NCBI RefSeq assembly: GCF_004114935.1
Contig: NZ_CP022221.1
Coordinates: 8,763,001-8,827,000, forward strand
DNA length: 64,000 nt
Source of the DNA: Bradyrhizobium zhanjiangense
Lineage (GTDB): Bacteria; Pseudomonadota; Alphaproteobacteria; Rhizobiales; Xanthobacteraceae
Direction: 5' to 3'
The position numbers and the translations under genes were made by a program. This document shows positions 16,397-24,681 of this stretch, piece by piece; the first letter of the stretch is position 1; every line of letters starts with the position of its first letter. The notes beneath the pieces were generated by a model, which did no database searches, was not told where the DNA came from, and worked only from the letters and a program-made list of their open reading frames with translations.

Positions 16397-17284
16397 ATGA
16401 CGATCGCCATCCGGCAGCTTCAGAAGCATTTCGTCGGTGAGGTGTCGGGCCTCGACCTGCGAAAGCCGCTCACGCCGGAGGAGGCGCGCGAGGTCGAATC
16501 CGCCATGGACAAATACGCGGTGCTGGTCTTCCACGACCAGGACATCACCGACGAGCAGCAGATGGCGTTCGCGCTGAATTTCGGCCAGCGCGAGGATGCG
16601 CGCGGCGGCACCGTTACCAAGGAGAAGGACTATCGGCTGCAATCCGGCCTGAACGATGTCTCGAATCTCGGCAAGGACGGCAAGCCGCTGGCGAAGGACA
16701 GCCGGACGCATCTGTTCAACCTCGGCAATTGCCTGTGGCATTCCGACAGCTCGTTCCGTCCCATTCCGGCAAAGTTCTCGCTGCTGTCCGCGCGCGTGGT
16801 GAACCCGAAGGGCGGCAATACCGAATTCGCCGACATGCGCGCCGCCTATGACGCGCTCGACGACGAGACCAAGGCGGAGATCGAGAATCTCGTCTGCGAG
16901 CACTCGCTGATGTATTCGCGGGGATCGCTCGGCTTCACCGAATATAGCGACGAAGAGAAGGAGATGTTCAAGCCGGTGCTGCAACGCCTGGTGCGCACGC
17001 ACCCCGTGCATCGCCGCAAGTCGCTGTATCTCTCATCGCATGCCGGCAAGGTGGTCGGCATGAGCGTGCCGGAGGGCCGGCTGCTGCTGCGCGATCTGAA
17101 CGAGCACGCGACGCAAGCAGAGTTCGTCTACGTCCACAGATGGAAGCTGCATGATCTCGTGATGTGGGACAACCGCCAGACCATGCACCGCGTCCGCCGC
17201 TACGACCAGTCGCAACCGCGCGACATGCGCCGCGCGACGGTGGCCGGCACGGAGCCGACGGTGCAGCAGCAGGCGGCGGAGTAG
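16397..17284 (+). CDS. TauD/TfdA family Fe(II)/2-oxoglutarate dioxygenase
   Basis: A 295-residue cytoplasmic dioxygenase that would couple 2-oxoglutarate decarboxylation to hydroxylation of a small acid or sulfonate. The iron-binding facial triad is visible: H115-S-D117 (within LWHSDSSF) and H264 (TMHRVRRY). The 2-oxoglutarate-binding Arg lies at 278/279 (RDMRRATVAG). The overall pattern is nearer TfdA (2,4-D type) than taurine dioxygenase, but the true substrate is unknown. The start at 16397 follows GGGAGA. It likely forms a unit with the upstream SDR and ends next to two tandem palindromic repeats. Confidence 0.92.
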   Translation: MTIAIRQLQKHFVGEVSGLDLRKPLTPEEAREVESAMDKYAVLVFHDQDITDEQQMAFALNFGQREDARGGTVTKEKDYRLQSGLNDVSNLGKDGKPLAKDSRTHLFNLGNCLWHSDSSFRPIPAKFSLLSARVVNPKGGNTEFADMRAAYDALDDETKAEIENLVCEHSLMYSRGSLGFTEYSDEEKEMFKPVLQRLVRTHPVHRRKSLYLSSHAGKVVGMSVPEGRLLLRDLNEHATQAEFVYVHRWKLHDLVMWDNRQTMHRVRRYDQSQPRDMRRATVAGTEPTVQQQAAE

Positions 17285-17290
17285 TTTTTC

Positions 17291-17413
17291 GTCGTCCCGG
17301 CGTAGGCCGGGACCCATAGCCACAGGATGCGATTTGGCGAAGACTGGTCATTGCCAGCCTGCTTCGACAATTCCTGTCTCGGAGTACGGGTCCCGGCCTT
17401 CGCCGGGACGACG
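17291..17413. repeat. Palindromic intergenic repeat (GTCGTCCCGGC type), first of two in tandem
   Basis: GTCGTCCCGGCGTAGGCCGG at the left is inverted as CCGGCCTTCGCCGGGACGAC at the right; a TTGGCGAAGACTGGTCATTGCC segment lies within. Confidence 0.87.
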
Positions 17414-17445
17414 CTGGAGGGTGAAGCGACGGCGTCAATCACCAT

Positions 17446-17580
17446 CGTCATGCTGGACCAGCGAGCGCGGATCCAGGACCTATTGCCACCGAGCGCAGTT
17501 TGACGAAGGCTGGTGGTTGCCAGCCTTCTTGAGCAACCACACCCCGTGGTAATGGGTCCTGGCTTTCGCCAGGACGACAG
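17446..17580. repeat. Palindromic intergenic repeat (GTCATGCTGGACCAGC / GTCCTGG type), second in tandem
   Basis: The right arm GGGTCCTGGCTTTCGCCAGG plus ACGAC is of the main family. The left arm is a diverged GTCATGCTGGACCAGCGAGCG with ATCCAGGACCTATT. Both this and the preceding copy contain a related GGTTGCCAGCC/ATTGCCAGCC segment, so they may have arisen by duplication. It abuts the stop of the AlgH gene. Confidence 0.78.
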
Positions 17581-17582
17581 GA

Positions 17583-18227
17583 CTACGCGTGCCCGGCCTC
17601 GTTGGAGAGCATGCCGGGATCGATGCCGATCTTCTGCAAGGCGCGGTTGTATTTGTCGTCGACGTCGTCGCCGAAGATCAAGTCAGTGTCGGCGTCGCAA
17701 TGCAGCCAGCCATTGCTCTGGATCTCGGTCTCGAGCTGACCCGGCGCCCAGCCGGCATAGCCGAGCGCGAGGATGGCGTGCTTGGGGCCGGAGCCGTTGG
17801 CGATCGCGCGCAGGATGTCGACGGTCGCGGTGAGGCACACGCCCTCGTCGATCCGCAACGTCGCGTTCTCGATGTAGAAGTCGCTGGAATGCAGCACGAA
17901 GCCACGCCCGGTGTCGACCGGGCCGCCGCGCAAAACCTTCATGCTTTCGGCATTTTCCGGCAGCTTGATGTGCTCGCCCTTCTTGATGATGCCGAGCTGC
18001 ATCAGGAGCTCGGGGAAGTCGATGGAGCCGGCGGGTTGATTGACGATGATGCCCATCGCGCCTTCGGCAGAATGGGCACAGAGATAGATCACGGAGCGCT
18101 CGAAACGGGGATCGCCCATCACGGGCATCGCAATCAGGAGCCGGCCGTCGAGATAACCGGCCGAATTGGGGAGCGCGGGGCCTGCGCTGCGGGTGCTCTC
18201 GCCCGTCCTTTTACCTGTAGGAGCCAT
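17583..18227 (-). CDS. YqgE/AlgH family protein
   Basis: A 214-residue UPF0301/AlgH protein. Its diagnostic segments are [48 protein letters not shown] and [15 protein letters not shown]. Family function is unsettled: AlgH was linked to alginate regulation in Pseudomonas, and structures suggest a putative signalling or binding role. I start at ATG 18227, nine bases after GGAGTG; a TTG at 18248 would add seven residues. It is divergent from the DsbD-like gene with 141 bases between. Confidence 0.92.
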   Translation of the reverse strand: MAPTGKRTGESTRSAGPALPNSAGYLDGRLLIAMPVMGDPRFERSVIYLCAHSAEGAMGIIVNQPAGSIDFPELLMQLGIIKKGEHIKLPENAESMKVLRGGPVDTGRGFVLHSSDFYIENATLRIDEGVCLTATVDILRAIANGSGPKHAILALGYAGWAPGQLETEIQSNGWLHCDADTDLIFGDDVDDKYNRALQKIGIDPGMLSNEAGHA

Positions 18228-18368
18228 GGTGAAGCACTCCGGTTTCAATTCCTATCCTGATGTCGGGCCCGGCGGCTGTCAAATCAAGGCTTGCAGAGAC
18301 TTGATTCAGATGCATCCATCACAAGCAATTCAATGGTTTGCCCCGGGGCCCCCCTGTAAAGACGTGCC

Positions 18369-19208
18369 ATGTCCAGCATAGTTCCCTTGCGTGCGGCGAT
18401 TGGCGTCGCGACAACCCTGCTCGCGTCGTCGCTGGCCTTCGCAGCCCGTGCCGACGACGCTTCGCCGTGGCAGCGCGACGGACATTCCGCAGTGCGGCTG
18501 GTCGCGGGGTCACGCAGCGGCGCCGTGCTGCTTGGCGGTATCGCCTTCCAGCTCCAGCCGGGCTGGAAGACCTACTGGCGTACGCCCGGCGACTCCGGCG
18601 TTCCGCCGCGGTTCGACTTCTCCAAGTCGGACAATGTCGAGGCGGTGACGATCATGTGGCCGGCTCCGCTGAAGTTCGACGACGGCGCGGGCGGTCACTC
18701 GATCGGCTATCGCGACCAGATCGTACTGCCCCTGCGCATCGTCGCCAAGGCCGCCGACAAGCCGGTGACCTTGCGCGCCGAGATCAACTATGCCGTGTGC
18801 GAGAAGCTCTGCATTCCCGTCGAGGCCCGCGCCGAGCTTGGCTTCAACAGCGTCGCCTCGACCGAGGACGCCAATCTGCGCGCCGCGCTCGACACCGTGC
18901 CCAAGCCCGCCAATATCGGCGACCCCAACCCGCTCACCATCCGCGACGTCAAGCGCGACGGCAACAAGGTGGTCGTCGACGTGGTCGCGCCGGCGGAGGC
19001 ACGCCATGTCAATCTGTTCGTGGAAGGGCCGACGCCCGATTGGGCGCTGCCGATTCCGGCCCCGGTCCAGTCCAGCGCGGCAGATGTGAAGCGATTTTCC
19101 TTCGAGCTCGAGGGGCTGCCGCCGGGCGCTAAGCCCGACGGTGCGGCGCTGAAGTTCACGCTGGTCGGGCCGGACAAGTCGTACGAGTTCAATACGAATT
19201 TGGAGTGA
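18369..19208 (+). CDS. Stand-alone periplasmic DsbD N-terminal-like domain with CxxxC
   Basis: A 279-residue exported protein. The signal sequence ends at AARADD (~residue 29), and the rest resembles the N-terminal domain of thiol:disulfide interchange protein DsbD (PGWKTYWRTPGDSGVPPRFDF; YAVCEKLCIPVEA). The cysteine pair C144/C148 corresponds to the DsbD-alpha redox site. The membrane and thioredoxin domains of full DsbD are absent, so it must receive electrons from another protein such as CcdA or a separate DsbD core. Rhizobial genomes often carry this short form; a role in cytochrome c maturation or metal handling is only inferred. The ribosome binding site is weak. Confidence 0.82.
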   Translation: MSSIVPLRAAIGVATTLLASSLAFAARADDASPWQRDGHSAVRLVAGSRSGAVLLGGIAFQLQPGWKTYWRTPGDSGVPPRFDFSKSDNVEAVTIMWPAPLKFDDGAGGHSIGYRDQIVLPLRIVAKAADKPVTLRAEINYAVCEKLCIPVEARAELGFNSVASTEDANLRAALDTVPKPANIGDPNPLTIRDVKRDGNKVVVDVVAPAEARHVNLFVEGPTPDWALPIPAPVQSSAADVKRFSFELEGLPPGAKPDGAALKFTLVGPDKSYEFNTNLE

Positions 19209-19214
19209 GCCGTC

Positions 19215-19409
19215 GTCGCAACCCCAGCGGTCGTCCTGGACAAGCGCAGCTCTTGGCAACGCATAGCGTTGTCCAGGGCGGAGCGCAGATCCAGGACCCA
19301 TTACCCCAGGGAGTAGTGGTGGCGCGAACTCGTAGCCCCGAGCCTTCGTCCAACTTCTCCCTGGGGTAATTGGTCCTGGCTTTCGCCAGGACGACGTTGG
19401 GGTTGCGAC
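19215..19409. repeat. Long palindromic repeat with perfect 12-bp outer arms
   Basis: GTCGCAACCCCA (19215-19226) and TGGGGTTGCGAC (19398-19409) are a perfect inverted pair outside a member of the GTCGTCCTGG family. Inside, CCCATTACCCCAGGGAG and CTCCCTGGGGTAATTGG also pair. A CGCAT...GTTGTCCAGG hairpin sits near 19258. It is the longest repeat copy in the window, about 195 bases. Confidence 0.87.
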
Positions 19410-19458
19410 AGCACTCCCACCCAACCGAATCTTAACGAATGGTTGCTAATTCCCGGGC

Positions 19459-20862
19459 ATGCCGCAGCATGCGGAACCCCCTGGGGATCTCGAATTGGCC
19501 GTGATGGATGCACAACCCGCAACGACCGGACCGGCGGGGTTGATCGCGCGGCTGCGCGGCAGGCTGACGGGCGGCTCGCGCGAGGCCTCGCTGACGCGGC
19601 GGCTGGCCGGCACCATCTTCGTCATCCGCGTCATCAGCGCAGGCCTCGCCTATGTCTCGCAGGTGCTGCTCGCGCGCTGGATGGGCACGTCCGACTACGG
19701 CGTCTACGTCTATGTCTGGACCTGGGTGCTGCTGCTCGGCAGCATGATGGATTTCGGCATCTCCGCTTCCGCGCAAAAGATCATTCCGGAGTACCGCGCC
19801 CGCGGCGAGCATGCGTTGCTACGCGGCTTTCTCTCCGGCAGCCGCTGGCTGACCTTTGCCGTCTCCGCGCTGGTGTCGCTCGGCCTCGCCGGCATCGTCA
19901 GGCTGCTCTCGCCCTGGATCGATCCGGCCGAGGTGCAGCCGCTCTATATCGGCTGCATGACGCTGCCGGCCTTCGTCGTCGCCAACACCCAGGATGGCAT
20001 CGCGCGCTCGCACGACTGGATGCAGCTCGGGTTGATGCCGCAATTCATCATTCGCCAGGCGCTGATTATCGGCATCACGGCCTCTGCCTTCCTGCTCGGC
20101 TATCATCTCGGCGCGGTCGCCGCGATGGTCGCGAGCCTAGGTGCGGTGTGGATCGCGATGGCCGGGCAGATGGTGGTGCTGAACCGCAAGCTCGCCGATC
20201 ACATCGAGCCGGGCCCAAGGGCCTACGACATCGGCGGCTGGCTCGCCATCTCGCTGCCGATCCTGCTGGTCGAGAGCTTCTACCTGCTGCTGTCCTACAC
20301 CGACGTACTGGTGCTGCAGCAGTTCCGCCCCTCCGACGAGGTCGGCGTCTATTTTGCCGTGGTCAAGACGCTCGCGCTGGTTTCCTTCGTCCACTACGCG
20401 ATGTCGGCAACGACCGCGCATCGCTTCGCCGAATACAACGCAAGCGGCGACAAGGCGCGGCTGTCGGCCTATGTGGCGCACGCCATCAGCTGGACGTTCT
20501 GGCCGTCGCTGGCGGCGACCATCGTGCTGCTTGCGCTCGGCAAGCCGCTGCTCTGGCTGTTCGGGCCGCAATTTGTGGTCGGCTACGACATCATGTTCGT
20601 GGCCGCGATCGGGCTGGTGGTGCGCTCCGCGATAGGGCCGGTCGAGCGGCTGCTCAACATGCTCGGCCAGCAAAGAGTCTGCGCGCTCGCTTATGCGCTG
20701 GCCTTCGTGATGAACGTCGTGCTCTGCATCGCGCTGGTACCGCGCTACGGTGGCCACGGCGCCGCCGCCGCGACCTCGATCTCGCTCACTTTCGAGACGG
20801 TGCTCTTGTTCTGGATCGTGCGGCAGCGCCTCGGCCTGCACGTGCTGGCGTTTGGAAAATAG
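19459..20862 (+). CDS. Polysaccharide flippase (Wzx/MATE-like, MOP superfamily)
   Basis: A 467-residue integral membrane protein with about 12-14 hydrophobic helices. Early motifs RRLAGTIFVIRVISAGLAYVSQ and LLARWMGTSDYGVY are typical of lipopolysaccharide or O-antigen flippases of the MOP superfamily, and the C-terminal half (LLNMLGQQRVCALAYALAFVMN) is also typical. It should move lipid-linked glycans across the inner membrane. Start is ATG 19459, with ATG 19504 (MDAQPATTG) as an equally possible choice; neither has a clear ribosome binding site. No glycosyltransferases lie next to it, so the glycan is unknown. Confidence 0.88.
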   Translation: MPQHAEPPGDLELAVMDAQPATTGPAGLIARLRGRLTGGSREASLTRRLAGTIFVIRVISAGLAYVSQVLLARWMGTSDYGVYVYVWTWVLLLGSMMDFGISASAQKIIPEYRARGEHALLRGFLSGSRWLTFAVSALVSLGLAGIVRLLSPWIDPAEVQPLYIGCMTLPAFVVANTQDGIARSHDWMQLGLMPQFIIRQALIIGITASAFLLGYHLGAVAAMVASLGAVWIAMAGQMVVLNRKLADHIEPGPRAYDIGGWLAISLPILLVESFYLLLSYTDVLVLQQFRPSDEVGVYFAVVKTLALVSFVHYAMSATTAHRFAEYNASGDKARLSAYVAHAISWTFWPSLAATIVLLALGKPLLWLFGPQFVVGYDIMFVAAIGLVVRSAIGPVERLLNMLGQQRVCALAYALAFVMNVVLCIALVPRYGGHGAAAATSISLTFETVLLFWIVRQRLGLHVLAFGK

Positions 20863-21049
20863 GCCATGCGGCTGCCTGCCCGTTGGGGAACGGCGGTGTC
20901 GCAAGACGCAGCTGAACAGGGCAAAATGGCTATGCATCTCCCACCTGCAGCATGATTTTTCTTATTTGATCCAAACAGTTGCATGCCGGAGAAAGTTCAT
21001 TCTACGTCGTATTGCCCAACCGACGAGACCAACCTAAGATTCCCCGGAC

Positions 21050-21874
21050 ATGTTTGATCCACTCTACGTCGCCTCTGGCTTCGGCGTCGGCCTGCTTGTC
21101 GGGATGACCGGCGTTGGCGGCGGCTCGTTGATGACGCCGCTCCTGATCCTGCTGTTCGGCGTTCATCCCTCCACGGCGGTCGGGACCGACCTGCTCTATG
21201 CCGCCGCCACCAAGACCGGCGGCAGCGTGGTCCATGGCTGGTCGCGCAGCGTCCACTGGCCGGCGGTGCTGCGGCTCGCTTCCGGCAGCATTCCGGCGAG
21301 CGCGGTGACGCTGCTGGTGCTGTGGAAGCTCGACCTCAAGAGCGATACCGAGCGCAGCCTGGTCAATCTGGTGCTGTGCTTCGCGCTGATCCTGACTGCG
21401 ACGTCGCTGATTTTCCGCAAGTCGCTCATGGATCGCTACCGGAAGCGCCTCGAGCAGGTCGACGCGCGCACCACCGCAATTGCGACAGTGATCACCGGAA
21501 TCGTACTCGGCGCGCTGGTCTCGATTTCGTCGGTCGGCGCCGGTGCGGTCGGCGTCACCGTGTTGCTGCTGCTCTACCCGCGCTTGCCGATGGCGACCAT
21601 CGTCGGCTCCGACATTGCCCATGCCGTGCCGCTAACGCTGGTTGCCGGCATCGGACACTGGGCGCTCGGTGACGTCGACTGGGCGCTGATGGGCGTGCTG
21701 CTGCTGGGCTCGCTGCCCGGCATCATCGTCGGCAGTTTCAGCGCGACGCGCGTCCCTGAGACGGTGCTGCGCCTGACGCTTGCCAGCGTGCTGTTCGTAG
21801 TCGCCGGCAAGATCATGTTTGCGGAGCTGAATTTGTCGACGGCCTTCGTGACGGCGCTGGCCTGGACGCATTGA
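21050..21874 (+). CDS. TSUP (TauE/SafE) family anion exporter
   Basis: A 274-residue membrane protein with about eight helices. The repeated TSUP motif is visible as GMTGVGGGSLMTPLLILLFGV (~20-40) with HPSTAVGTDLLYAAATK, and again as ISSVGAGAVGVTVLLLLYP with GSDIAHAVPLTLVAG in the second half. Members move sulfite, sulfoacetate, thiosulfate or other organic anions. The sulfate assimilation block begins about 3 kb away, but nothing ties this gene to it directly. ATG at 21050 is the only sensible start. Confidence 0.9.
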   Translation: MFDPLYVASGFGVGLLVGMTGVGGGSLMTPLLILLFGVHPSTAVGTDLLYAAATKTGGSVVHGWSRSVHWPAVLRLASGSIPASAVTLLVLWKLDLKSDTERSLVNLVLCFALILTATSLIFRKSLMDRYRKRLEQVDARTTAIATVITGIVLGALVSISSVGAGAVGVTVLLLLYPRLPMATIVGSDIAHAVPLTLVAGIGHWALGDVDWALMGVLLLGSLPGIIVGSFSATRVPETVLRLTLASVLFVVAGKIMFAELNLSTAFVTALAWTH

Positions 21875-21905
21875 GCGAGAGGCTGCCGCCTCGTTCTCAC
21901 TTTCG

Positions 21906-21995
21906 TAGGGTGGGCAAAACGAAAGCGTGCCCACCATTTCTTTCAAGCGCGGAAAAATGGTGGGCACGGCGCTGACGCGCCTTTGCCCACCCTGC
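21906..21995. repeat. Palindromic repeat (GTAGGGTGGGCAAA type)
   Basis: The ends GTAGGGTGGGCAAA and TTTGCCCACCCTGC are inverted, and GCGTGCCCACCATTT pairs with AAATGGTGGGCACGGC. It lies between the convergent ends of the TSUP gene and bdhA, where its double hairpin may help termination. Confidence 0.85.
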
Positions 21996-22007
21996 GGCAT
22001 CGAGCGC

Positions 22008-22796
22008 TTACTCCGCGGTCCAGCCGCCATCGATCGAGAGATTGGTGCCGGTGATCTGCGCGGCATCGTCGCTGCACAGGAACAGAGCGAGCGCGGCGAC
22101 CTGCTCGGAGGTGACGAACTCCTTGGTCGGCTGCGCATCGAGCAGCACGTCGTTGATGACCTGCTCGCGCGTCAGATTGCGCGCCTTCATCGTGTCGGGG
22201 ATCTGCTTCTCGACCAACGGCGTCCAGACATAGCCGGGGCTGATGCAGTTGCAGGTGATCTTGTGGGTCGCAACTTCCAGCGCCACGGTCTTGGTGAGAC
22301 CGGCGATGCCGTGCTTGGCCGACACATAGGCCGATTTGAAGGGCGAGGCGACGAGCGAGTGCGCCGACGCCGTGTTGATGATGCGGCCCCAGCCCTTCTT
22401 CTTCATGCCGGGCACGGCGGCACGGATGGCATGGAAGGCCGACGACAGGTTGATGGCGATGATCTGGTCCCACTTCTCGAGCGGAAACTCCTCGATCGGC
22501 GAGACGAACTGGATGCCGGCATTGTTGACGAGGATGTCGACCGAACCGAACGTCTTCTCGCCGAGCGCGATCATCCCGGCGATCTCGGCGGGCTTGGTCA
22601 TATCGGCGGGCGAGTAGATCGCCTTGACCTTGAAATCGGACTCGATCTTGGCGCGCTCCTTCTCGATGTCCTCGGGCGAGCCGAAGCCGTTGATGACCAC
22701 ATTGGCGCCGGCGGCGGCGAAGGCGCGTGCGTAAGCGAGCCCGATGCCGCTGGTCGATCCGGTCACGACGGCGTTCTTGCCTGACAGACTACCCAT
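22008..22796 (-). CDS. bdhA: 3-hydroxybutyrate dehydrogenase
   Basis: A 262-residue SDR that oxidises D-3-hydroxybutyrate to acetoacetate with NAD, the step that opens breakdown of polyhydroxybutyrate monomers. Visible features are TGSTSGIG (12-19), S144, Y157 and K161, the PHB-dehydrogenase segment ISPGYVWTPLVEKQIPD, and a QPTKEFVTSEQVAAL C-terminal region. The start at 22796 is preceded by AAGGAG. The upstream patatin gene ends only two bases before this start, so the two are almost certainly co-transcribed and translationally coupled. Confidence 0.95.
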   Translation of the reverse strand: MGSLSGKNAVVTGSTSGIGLAYARAFAAAGANVVINGFGSPEDIEKERAKIESDFKVKAIYSPADMTKPAEIAGMIALGEKTFGSVDILVNNAGIQFVSPIEEFPLEKWDQIIAINLSSAFHAIRAAVPGMKKKGWGRIINTASAHSLVASPFKSAYVSAKHGIAGLTKTVALEVATHKITCNCISPGYVWTPLVEKQIPDTMKARNLTREQVINDVLLDAQPTKEFVTSEQVAALALFLCSDDAAQITGTNLSIDGGWTAE

Positions 22797-22797
22797 T

Positions 22798-23973
22798 TCA
22801 TTCGCTCCTTTTTGCCGAGGGTGCGGTGACGTCCCCCGTGAGATCGTAGGTGACCATGGTCTCGCCGGACTGCGGCCTCTCGAGCCAGTCCTTGTGGCGC
22901 ATCGACAGATGCACGTCGCGCACCCCGGCTTCCCAATGCTCGACCATGGCGACATGCGAGAAGTCGTAGTCCTTGGACGAGGATTCGTAGTTCTTGCTGC
23001 GATAGATCAGGTGCACCACCGTGACCGTGCTTTCGCGCGCCGCTTTCGCGAGGAATTCGACGGAGGGATCGTTCTTCAGATAATCCGGCAACTTGCTGAT
23101 GAGATCGCGCACCGCCCGGCGGGCGTTGTGCAGCTGCTTGTTCTTGTCGGTGTTCATCCGCGTGCGGCTGGAATAGCGGATGTCCTTCTCGCGCTCGGCG
23201 GCCTCGAGCAGCGAGGTCGGCAGGTCGCCGCGCGCGGAAAACAGGTCGACCTGGAAGATCAGCATGTCGCGGGCAAGCTCGGCGTCGAGCACGTAGTCGA
23301 GCGGCGTGTTGGAGGCGATACCGCCGTCCCAATAGTGCTCGCCATCGATGACGACGGACGGAAACCCCGGCGGCAGCGCGCCGGAGGCCATGATGTGCTC
23401 GGGGCCGATTCTCTTGCCGAGCTTCTTGAACTCGTAATTGTCGAAATATTTGAAGTTGCCGGAGGTGACGCCGACCGCACCGATCGACAGGCGCGTCTTC
23501 ACATCGTTGATGCGGTCGAAATCGACCAGACGCTCCAGCGTCTTCTTCAGCGGCGCGGTGTCGTAATAGCTCTCCGCCTCAGGGTGACCCGGCGGCCACA
23601 GCGGTGCCGGCGGAACGCGCGGGACGAAGAAACCGGGCACGCCGAAGGTCGCGATCAGCGCTGCGCTCGTCGAGTTGAAGAGCTCGCGGCTGTGATCGCT
23701 CTTGCCGACCGGCTTCCACGGCACCGGCGCCGACACCATCTCCCAGAATTCCTTCAGCCGCTCGACGCGGGTGCGGCCCTCATTTCCGGCGATGATGGCG
23801 GCGTTGATGGCGCCGATGGAGATGCCGGCGACCCATTCCGGCTCGAAGCCGTAGCCGCACAACGCCTGGAAGGCGCCGGCCTGGTACGAGCCGAGTGCAC
23901 CACCGCCCTGGAGGACCAGGACGCGTTGCGCATTCGCGGGGATGCTGGCGGAGTCCGGACTATGATCTGTCAT
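22798..23973 (-). CDS. Patatin-like phospholipase (DUF3734 type)
   Basis: A 391-residue serine hydrolase of the patatin family. The oxyanion motif GGGALG is at 23-28, the nucleophile elbow G50-I-S52-I-G54 follows, and the catalytic Asp lies in D216-G-G. The C-terminal ~150 residues match the extension called DUF3734. The catalytic Ser-Asp dyad is complete, so lipid acyl hydrolase activity is likely. Tight coupling with bdhA suggests a link to polyhydroxybutyrate or membrane lipid turnover; that is inference from gene order. The start is ATG 23973. Confidence 0.93.
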   Translation of the reverse strand: MTDHSPDSASIPANAQRVLVLQGGGALGSYQAGAFQALCGYGFEPEWVAGISIGAINAAIIAGNEGRTRVERLKEFWEMVSAPVPWKPVGKSDHSRELFNSTSAALIATFGVPGFFVPRVPPAPLWPPGHPEAESYYDTAPLKKTLERLVDFDRINDVKTRLSIGAVGVTSGNFKYFDNYEFKKLGKRIGPEHIMASGALPPGFPSVVIDGEHYWDGGIASNTPLDYVLDAELARDMLIFQVDLFSARGDLPTSLLEAAEREKDIRYSSRTRMNTDKNKQLHNARRAVRDLISKLPDYLKNDPSVEFLAKAARESTVTVVHLIYRSKNYESSSKDYDFSHVAMVEHWEAGVRDVHLSMRHKDWLERPQSGETMVTYDLTGDVTAPSAKRSE

Positions 23974-24051
23974 GAGGGAACAATAGCAAAAGGCGAGCCA
24001 CCGTGGCGACAGTCCGCCGCGGCGTCAATGCATCCCGGGATCAAGTCTGGC

Positions 24052-24555
24052 TTATCGCGGGTCCGTCGAAGCCAGGATCATGGTCCAGAACACCTTGTAT
24101 TTGGTGCCGGGAGCATAGCCCGCCGCGATGCCCAATTTTGTGACACCGCCCTTGAGCATGTTGGCGCGGTGAGGCGGCGAGTCGCGCCAGCCGGAAAACG
24201 CTTCCGCCAGCGTATGATAGCCGGCCGAGACGTTCTCGACCGCGACGGTCGCGGGATAGCCGCCGCCGGCGAGCCGCTTGGCGAGCGGCGCGCGAACGTC
24301 ATGGTCCATCTTGTTGGCGGCCGCCATGGCCTGGGACTGGGATTCGGCGAGCAGCATCAAATCGGGATCGATCATGACGGTACCGAGCCCGTTGTTCTGG
24401 CGGTATTGCGAGATCATCACGGCGGCCGCCTGCGCATCGAGCTTGGCGCCCGGGACCGCCATGTCGGTATACATGGACGGCTGCTGGACCGGCGCTTCGT
24501 TGCCGGCGCAGCCGGCCAAAAGCAAAGTGATTGATATTGCGGCCGCAGCGCGCAT
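24052..24555 (-). CDS. CAP (SCP/PR1-like) domain lipoprotein
   Basis: A 167-residue protein with a lipoprotein signal peptide (LLLAGC, lipid-modified C16) and a CAP domain covering the rest (AAAVMISQYRQNNGL, ENVSAGYHTLAEAFSGW, SPPHRANML, WTMILAS). CAP proteins are secreted and may bind sterols, lipids or cell-wall components; bacterial functions are mostly unknown. The ATG at 24555 is clear. It sits just upstream of the 3' end of the sulfate transporter operon, with a short hairpin repeat in the gap. Confidence 0.9.
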   Translation of the reverse strand: MRAAAAISITLLLAGCAGNEAPVQQPSMYTDMAVPGAKLDAQAAAVMISQYRQNNGLGTVMIDPDLMLLAESQSQAMAAANKMDHDVRAPLAKRLAGGGYPATVAVENVSAGYHTLAEAFSGWRDSPPHRANMLKGGVTKLGIAAGYAPGTKYKVFWTMILASTDPR

Positions 24556-24634
24556 GAATCAGGCCCCCAAATGAGGGGCCGTTGTTGCATACCAACCGTG
24601 GCTGAAAGGTGAATTTTGAGGAAAATCTGCTCGG

Positions 24635-24675
24635 TGTCATTCCGGGTCTGGTCCTTCGGACCATCCCGGAATGAC
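24635..24675. repeat. Short hairpin element (TGTCATTCCGGG type), possible terminator of the cys operon
   Basis: GTCATTCCGGG and CCCGGAATGAC flank TCTGGTCC-TTCG-GGACCA, giving one long stem. It is a minimal version of the repeat near 14.03 kb and lies seven bases beyond the cysA stop, so it may end that transcript, though it lacks a strong T-run. Confidence 0.72.
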
Positions 24676-24681
24676 GGGGAT

